This document shows positions 57,228 through 64,000 of a stretch of DNA of 64,000 nucleotides, in pieces. Position 1 is the stretch's first letter; each line of letters begins with the position of its first letter. The position numbers were made by a program, and so were the translations under genes. This DNA comes from Ecdyonurus torrentis (taxonomy: Eukaryota; Arthropoda; Insecta; Ephemeroptera; Heptageniidae): NCBI GenBank assembly GCA_949318235.1, contig OX439129.1, forward strand, positions 30,855,243 through 30,919,242. The letters run 5' to 3'. The notes beneath the pieces are model-generated. The model had not been told where the DNA came from. It worked only from the letters and a program-made list of their open reading frames with translations, and made no database searches.

Positions 57228-58651
57228 ATTAATATATTTTGAAACAAACTTCAGTATATATAGTTATTATTATTATTCAATCTAAAAGGGGAAAATGGCC
57301 CTGACTATATATATACTTCTTATACTCTGGTTTTCTCTAATTAGAATATTTTGATTAATCTTCCAGATATGTTTACTTAAGTATCATATTATATTTTTTT
57401 TAAAAGTAGCGTGACTAGAGGCAAGTATTACACAACTACTATAGACAGAAACAGACACTAGGAATCATCACAACATTCCTGCAACATTTTTTTCCCCCTG
57501 TCAAGCTTTCTCTAATAAATTATTGACCATAAGTATTAAACGTTCATCAAAGAGAAGATTACGTATAGTTGCAAATTACACTATAAAAAAAATATACAAC
57601 AAAATTCAACATAATATTATAATTTATTTAAAGAAACCAAATTATCTTCAACATATTGAGAAATATGGAAATTTATTTATTAATTGATTTCATTTACATA
57701 ATTATTGTTAAACATTTGCATAATTAATAGGTATAGAAAAAGATATAGAAAATGGCAAATTAAACGGTAATATTTATATTAAGTAACTATACTTAATATA
57801 TCTGAATATTTAATCTTATTAGCTAATTATTTCTTACTTCATAACGATTGAAAATAATTAAGTTTATTAAAAAGAAAAGAATAAAGAAAGAAAAAAACAG
57901 CAAACAAACTAGTATGATTTTTTTTTCTTTTGAACGCAACTTTTATATTAATAGTATAACACGAAAGGAACTATACGAATATTTATGAAAATTGCTAATA
58001 TGAGAAGATTGAAGAAAATGAAGACATCACGATGCGTGTGACGTTTTCCTGATTCAAAAAAGACAAAAAAAAAAAAAAGTGTAAGTCTTACGTCAAAGTA
58101 TTTATAACGTCGCGCGTACAAATTCCTTCTCACGTTCTATTTTGACTTTTTAATTTATTTTGCATTTTGAACAATGAGACTGACAGTTAGAATATACAAG
58201 AAGATCTCTCTAAATTAAATTAAGAAGTACTGATAAACAAACACGCGACAAAAGAATTTTAAAATTAGGATCATATATTATATCAAGAAGGAAGTGATTT
58301 TATAACAATAATAATACACGATTTGTTATCGACTATAAAATATAAATATTACTTAATATTTATATAATTTTGAAAGAAAATAAAGTGCTGATAAAGTGTC
58401 TTTACATGAGTGATGTGAAAACAATTACCATGGTAGAAAAATGTATGGAATATATAGCAAGCAATCTCTAAGCTTTTTTAGAAGATACGCTGCAGTGCGG
58501 GTCTATACTGTAAACTATTATTATAATAGATTCTATAGAATCAGATATGTCAAATGTATTATACAGAATAATACTTTATATTATACATAAAATTAGCATA
58601 GAGACTACAAAACTTGCAAAATATTAAAAAACAAAAAGTTGCCGTATGGGC
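56281..58651. other. Non-coding AT-rich DNA
   Basis: (GA)n near 56855-56872, poly(A) at about 57197-57221 and no credible gene. Confidence 0.5.
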
Positions 58652-58668
58652 GGGGGGGGGGGGGGGGG
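58652..58668. repeat. Poly(G) tract
   Basis: 17 consecutive G, followed by poly(A) at about 58697-58715. Confidence 0.9.
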
Positions 58669-58763
58669 TAAGGCCGTACATGTATCATTTCGAAGTAAAA
58701 AAAAAAAAAAAAAAACTAGTCACCAAGCACGCATCAATTACCATAATACAAACCATATTTAGT

Positions 58764-59017
58764 GTTTAATAATGTTGATCGTAAACCCTGTTTTCTAGCA
58801 ATTGCCCCAAAAAATGCGCATTCCAATTGACCACTTGCAATGAACGAACTTTTTAAAATAATTTGAATAATTCTTAATACATTTCTTATGTAAAAATCGT
58901 TTTCACTTACTTGCTGCAACAATTAAAAACATTTTATTGCAAGTGGTCCATTGAATAACCAAAGCTGATCGTCATTTTAGGGGCAGAAAACAGGGTTTAC
59001 GAACAACAATATTAAAC
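58764..59017. repeat. Inverted repeat just upstream of the four-exon gene
   Basis: The 33-base outer arm 58764-58796 (core CGTAAACCCTGTTTTCT) matches 58985-59017 in reverse complement with two mismatches. An inner arm 58823-58841 (CCACTTGCAAT core) matches 58936-58954. The intervening parts are diverged. It ends 200 bases before the ATG at 59218 and so sits in or next to the promoter. Confidence 0.75.
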
Positions 59018-59217
59018 CATATTTCAACAATAAAAATAATTCAAATTTATACTGATCGTCCCGCAATATCTCACGGGAGTCCTCTTCTTTATTCCACAGA
59101 TGTTTAATAACATTATAAAACAAAATAATAGTGTTTCATGGCTAAATTTTCATCTTTGGGATTTAGCGTTTAATTTTCATAAACCGAAGAGCTATCAAAT
59201 TATTATAACTTTTTAAG

Positions 59218-59292
59218 ATGCATCAAATAATACTTTATCAACAAGAGTTTGATAAAGAACTTAGCAACCTTGATAAAAAACTTGGTTCTGAG
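59218..59292 (+). CDS. Exon 1 of the unrecognised gene (residues 1-25)
   Basis: MHQIILYQQEFDKEL at the start, ending in Gly-Ser-Glu; donor GAG|GTAAGA. Phase 0 to the next exon. Confidence 0.85.
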
Positions 59293-61250
59293 GTAAGATT
59301 TGCTACTTTATTGCAGAACTATAATATGTTGTAACTTGCAACACGTATAAGAGATTTATGTTTAAATTTTTTAGTATTTTGCTATTGATATAAATCATCA
59401 TGTTTTTAAAAGTAAATTAGGCCTATATGCTATAAATTAATTTTGTGTGAAAAGGTTACTTTTCTATAATACTTTATTATTTTTATTATTTTTTTTTATG
59501 TTATGTTATGGATACTTATATTAATAAGCGAAACATTTTTTTTAGGTTGAAATTGAGTTTTTGACTCGCTGGGTACAACTTCTTTTTAAATTACTGTTTG
59601 CTTTGTCAGATCATTATGAACCATTTGAAGAGCATGTTCTCCAAACTACAGGATTAAATGTAAGTTAGCATAGAAAAAAAAAGTTTATTATTGAAATTAT
59701 AAACAATTGAACTTTTAGGTAATGGAACTCTTAGAACTCGCACCAGATGTTCTAGACACAAAACAGGAGTCTCCAGAGCAAGACACTAAAGATGAAGAGG
59801 CAGTGGATGAAGGCGAGCATCGTAATGAACCTCACATGGAGAACATTAGTGACAATCAAGTGTCTTGTGAGCTCCTGAGTAGGCGGCTCGTTGTTGATGT
59901 AGGTACCCAGTGCGCCAGTCTACATTATAAGAGTGTTGGTATAGGTTAGTTATCAATGTAATATTTACAGTTAAAAAATAAAAGTAATGTTTCAACCAGT
60001 TAACCAGTTAAATTACAGCAGTGATATCGTTGTTTGCAGGAACTGAAAATGCAGCTATGGAGTGTACTCAAACACAGACTGAAAGTGTAGATGGCACGTC
60101 CGAGAAAGACTTTGACCTCTCACTTCTTCAAGCGTTAAATACGCCGAGCTGCTGTGAAGATATGACCAATATTGTTAAGTCACCTAAAATATACCCTGTG
60201 CTCCTCAGTCAAGATCTTGCCAAATCTGAAAAACAAAACATCCAGTCACCTCCTCAAGAAACCAGCACGAACCATAGTGCTGCAATCAAAGTGGAGTCCC
60301 TTACAATTAACCCAACTCACCCCAGCCATGTTTCTGCAGAGCTTAAGAAAGAAATTGCCCTCCCACGTTCTCACGAGGTAAGCACGAGCTGTGTAGATAT
60401 GACCAATAACGTGGTGTCACCTAAAACTCGACCTCCTCCTCCAAGCTATAGTCCTACTAAGTCTGAGAAAGAAATTGCAGACCCCTCACCACCTCATGAA
60501 ATCAGCAAGAACGGTGAATTTAAAATCAAGATGGATTCCCCTAAAATCGATCCTGGTTATAGTCCTATCACGTCTGATAAAGTAATTGACCTTTTACCTC
60601 CACACGAGATCACCAGAGTGAGTCCGGAAGATAAAGCCAAAGAGACGTCATCTATAATCCTCCATGCTCCTCGCAGCAATAACTTGACAAGCTCTACAAA
60701 TGGCACACCTTTGTCTCCTATAGCTGTGCGTAATGATGTAAGTCCATTACTTGAAAAACAAGCTGTCAACAACGTGTTAAGTCTACGAGATAATACTAAC
60801 CAAGATGTTAACAATGACGCTCCTTCAGATAGTGATTCTTCAATTACTAAGAAATCTCCCACTTTTTCTAAGGCTCAGCAAGAAACATGGAAAAAGAAAA
60901 AAACACATATTTATGAGAGGTCTTATTATTCATCACCGTCTCCTTGCGAGGTCAAAATACGACAAAAGAGGAAGGCACTTCGTCGTGGTTCTGTTCCGAG
61001 ACAAGTCATGACAAAAACAGAAAGAAAACTGTTAACAAGGATGCCATCATACCCTGAAGAACATGTCAATGATGATGAGGACTCTGTGTGGATAGTAGCA
61101 AAAGCAAAAAAATTAAAAAATACAAAAAGAAACGATATTAGCATGTTACAAATATTACACGTCTCTGATAAATCTCCATGTTTGGTACCTAAAAAAACAA
61201 TTGGAGTGTTAGTTTTAAATAATTTTAATTTATCATCATGCTTAAAATAA
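59218..61250 (+). CDS. Unrecognised 541-residue disordered basic protein, four exons
   Basis: Exons 59218-59292, 59546-59659, 59719-59944 and 60040-61250 total 1626 bases, giving 541 residues and a stop. All donors and acceptors are canonical (GTAAGA, GTAAGT, GTTAGT; TTTAG, TTTAG, TTGCAG). The ATG is the first after an in-frame TAA at 59206-59208. Residues 1-75 look helical and hydrophobic-patterned (EFLTRWVQLLFKLLFALSDH), a likely folded or partner-binding head. From residue 76 on it is low-complexity and Ser/Pro/Thr/Asp-rich. Residues about 177-332 hold four degenerate repeats of 36-41 residues with an SPK..P core and a PPHEIS-like end. Residues 420-475 are strongly basic (KKKKTHIYER, KIRQKRKALRRG), a probable nuclear signal. 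Many Ser-Pro sites suggest phosphorylation by proline-directed kinases. A nuclear, chromatin- or cell-cycle-linked role is a guess. No family is recognised. Confidence 0.88.
59546..59659 (+). CDS. Exon 2 of the unrecognised gene (residues 26-63)
   Basis: Encodes the amphipathic VEIEFLTRWVQLLFKLLFAL segment. T-rich acceptor ending TTTAG, donor AAT|GTAAGT. The following intron is only 59 bp. Confidence 0.88.
59719..59944 (+). CDS. Exon 3 of the unrecognised gene (residues 64-138 plus split codon)
   Basis: Starts VMELLELAPDVL, then an acidic Glu/Asp/Gln-rich stretch; ends before GTTAGT, with the first base of Gly139. Confidence 0.87.
60040..61250 (+). CDS. Exon 4 of the unrecognised gene (residues 139-541)
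   Basis: A large terminal exon with the four repeats, the Ser/Pro-rich stretch and the basic tail. TAA at 61248-61250. The codon use is visibly less AT-biased than the surrounding DNA, supporting real coding sequence. Confidence 0.9.
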
Positions 61251-61358
61251 TCTCGTTAATTTTTTTTTAATTGAAAAATATATATGATTCATGTTTTTAT
61301 TGTGCTATATGTAGAGAAATTGTCATATTGCTCGTTATAAAGTTCCTGTATTCTTGTA

Positions 61359-61364
61359 ATTAAA
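61359..61364 (+). terminator. Poly(A) signal ATTAAA
   Basis: ATTAAA 109 bases past the stop, followed within 20 bases by a GT-rich CACCTGTCTGTG stretch, as expected of a cleavage region. Confidence 0.6.
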
Positions 61365-61636
61365 GCATATTTTAATTCCACCTGTCTGTGCTTATTATTA
61401 ATATATAAATAGGTCGCATTAAAACCACACAAAATTTAAAACACATAATAATTGCAAATCATGCCATAGAAATGAAAACTTTTATTGTTACATAACACAC
61501 AAGAAATAAAAGCATATAATATTGAAACCCACATACTACATTTTTTTTGCAATAGTTTTTATTCTTCTAATAAATATATCTTTATGCAATATTATTTTTA
61601 TACTTTATTTGAGAAAAGTATGATAATAATCTACAA

Positions 61637-61737
<101 letters not shown>

Positions 61738-62663
61738 CTTTGAAATCAGATACATGTATATAGAGACGTACGAGTATATAATACAACATTGTCCTATATA
61801 GTATCTGATTTTTGGGTACATCTAATTAGAAAGGCCCCCTGATGAGATTTGACCAATAATAACGATATATGATGACCATGAGATGATGAGATGTCTATTT
61901 TATGAAGTTAAATATTAAGTAAAAAAAAAAAAAATCAAGAACAAATTTTTCAAATTTAAGTCGACAATTTAATAACGGGCAGTCGAAAAAATAAAAAAAA
62001 GGGAAAGTGTGACGGTTTATAAACAAGTCAAGACAGATATAGAATGACGATGACACTTACATACATGGCGCACGAGATTATAATAATTGCTTAAGTAATT
62101 GATACATAATTATTAGTTTAGCTATAAACACACCAACATTATTTTTAGGTCTTCATATTTTTCAGTCCTCTCACTTAAGAAAACATTAAAATGTTGCAAT
62201 ATTATTTTGTTGTTTAGTCATGTTATGATGTTAAACGTAGGGTAATTAAACTGTATATTATATTTTTTACGCACAACACACACCTAAATTTTAGTTGTTG
62301 TTATTATATCTCTGTACGTGTAGGAATTTGTAGTACAAACATAAGAAATGAATGCAAAGTTTAATTTAATGATGACAATTAAAAACATATACATATAAAA
62401 CTTTCCATTAAAAGTAAGCAAATAATAAGTCTTGCAAAGAAATTTTATTTTTCCTGTAAGTGTTTATATTATAATAAAATAAAGAAATTTTTAAACTCCA
62501 TACTTTTTATTTGTTTATTGTTTTAGAGATTTTGAGATTTTTTTTTTTTAATCAAAACTATCATTTTCGAATATGTAATAGTTACATAAATTACATTTTT
62601 TTACATTTTTTTGTTTACTTTTTTTATGTAAAGAAAATAACGTGAGTACAGAATAATGTACAA

Positions 62664-62668
<5 letters not shown>
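61738..62668. other. Non-coding AT-rich DNA
   Basis: I see no gene or clear element here. Confidence 0.5.

Positions 62669-62727
<59 letters not shown>
62669..62727. repeat. (AT)n microsatellite
   Basis: About 29 AT units. Confidence 0.95.
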
Positions 62728-62729
<2 letters not shown>

Positions 62730-64000
62730 TATTGAGTTTTATTTAATGGATTTCTTAGACTTAGAAATAATTCATATACTTCATAATGTAGGATTATGAC
62801 TAACATGATTATTGCAAAATTATTATATATTAATAGATGTGAATTGGTGGAATTAAAAATTAAGATGTTTTGTAGAAAATAATATTAAGGATGGGCATAA
62901 TTCTAAAAAATGTTGGCGTCTTTTGACATTAACCTAATTATTTTTTTCCCCATAAAAATAAATTCTTAAAAAAAAAAAAAAAAAAAAAAAAAAGCTTTCT
63001 GAAAATAAAATTAATTGTCGAATAGTTTCTTTTCCGTTGATTTTTCTATCGTATTACGTAGGTAAAAAAAATAATAGAGGGTATGATAATTGAACATGAT
63101 GAGATTAGTTAATGCTGTGAGTGTATGATATTATATAGTGTATAGGAATATTCTTTCGTGTCCTTATATGAGGTCTGAATCTAGTTTGAAAGGTCATCTA
63201 CACTGGTCAGTATTAGCCGCAGGTTAATCACATAAAAAAAAAAAGAAGGCGAGAGTTCGCTAAGAAGAAGATAAATAGGAGCGTCTCAAGTGAAAGTGAA
63301 GATGGTCTGAAAAAAAAAAAAAAAAAAAAAGTCGTAGCACATGTTTGTTACGTCATTATCTTTTCCTTGTATAAAAATAAATGTAATGCAATTACCATGA
63401 AATTGAATATTAAATATAAAATTACAAGTAATAATCAAGTATTTTATTCATTCAATAATATGTAATAAATTTCATGAGCATAGAAAATTATAAAGATTAA
63501 TCTTGTGTTACTGGAATTACAAATTCACACAGTCTTGGTATCTTATTTCTCATTAATCAAGTTTTTTTTTAATATAATGTTATTTAATATAATAAAAATA
63601 TTATATAAAAAAATAACTAAAAAAAAAATCTTTTATATTAGGTCTAAATATATTGTTACTCAATTCACCTTGATAAAAAATATAGTACGAACATAAAAAA
63701 ACAGCTAAAAAAAATCTTGTGAGTTAGTTTTTAAAAGTTACGAAATATGGATATAACTCTCGTTTAAAAATAACATCTTCTTGTAGTAAAATGTCAGCGT
63801 AAAGAAAAATATTATATTGCATCTTTATCCTTTCCCTTTATAGATCTAAATGAATTATATGCATCTTTTATAACATTTCAAGAACATTAGTACTGTAACT
63901 GCTTTTACATGATATATAACATTATACATAGTTGATCTTGTACTTGAAACTGAATAAAATAACAATATTATTTAAGTCAATGTAGTTTTTTTTTTTTTTA
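62728..64000. other. Non-coding AT-rich DNA to window end
   Basis: Poly(A) at about 62969-62993 and 63310-63330. The terminal open frame near 63505-63696 is AT-driven. Confidence 0.5.

Overview
The window is nuclear DNA from an animal, most likely an arthropod or another protostome. It is very AT-rich, with long poly(A)/poly(T) runs, many (AT)n and (GA/CT)n microsatellites, and genes split by canonical GT/AG introns. The one gene I can name with confidence is the small GTPase ARF6. Its four coding exons lie on the minus strand (37572-43618), and it ends in Ser-Asn-His-Lys-Leu, as in the fly orthologue, rather than in the vertebrate-type tail.

Layout. From 1 to 9.7 kb there is non-coding DNA, opening with a large inverted repeat (1-1100). 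A non-LTR retrotransposon lies on the minus strand at about 9.8-12.3 kb, with an uninterrupted reverse-transcriptase frame and no endonuclease. From 12.5 to 28.6 kb the DNA is mostly non-coding. It holds a possible first coding exon with an overlapping upstream ORF (15.83-15.92 kb), an NRF1-type palindrome, a 511-bp DNA-transposon MITE with a perfect 8-bp target duplication (18.35-18.86 kb), and a phase-compatible pair of exons forming the end of an unrecognised plus-strand gene (27.43-28.32 kb). From 31.2 to 34.8 kb there is a dense set of inverted-repeat elements. ARF6 and its introns run from about 37.1 to 43.7 kb. From 43.7 to 58.7 kb there is a long upstream region, probably containing the ARF6 promoter and 5' exon(s), with several TGACGTCA sites, a TTAA-flanked MITE and two compact foldbacks. 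From 59.2 to 61.4 kb there is a complete four-exon plus-strand gene for an unrecognised 541-residue, mostly disordered, basic protein with four internal repeats. The last 2.6 kb is non-coding and rich in (AT)n.

The most striking feature is the number and variety of inverted-repeat (foldback/MITE-like) sequences. I find at least a dozen, with arms from about 13 to 250 bp, most with no coding capacity and little family resemblance to one another. Two stand out. One is a 270-bp near-perfect palindrome carrying a TGACGTCA site in each arm (56011-56280). The other is a hairpin of 33-bp tandem units abutting a second inverted repeat (34078-34744). The genes show no sign of working together as a pathway; this is ordinary eukaryotic gene-plus-transposon terrain.
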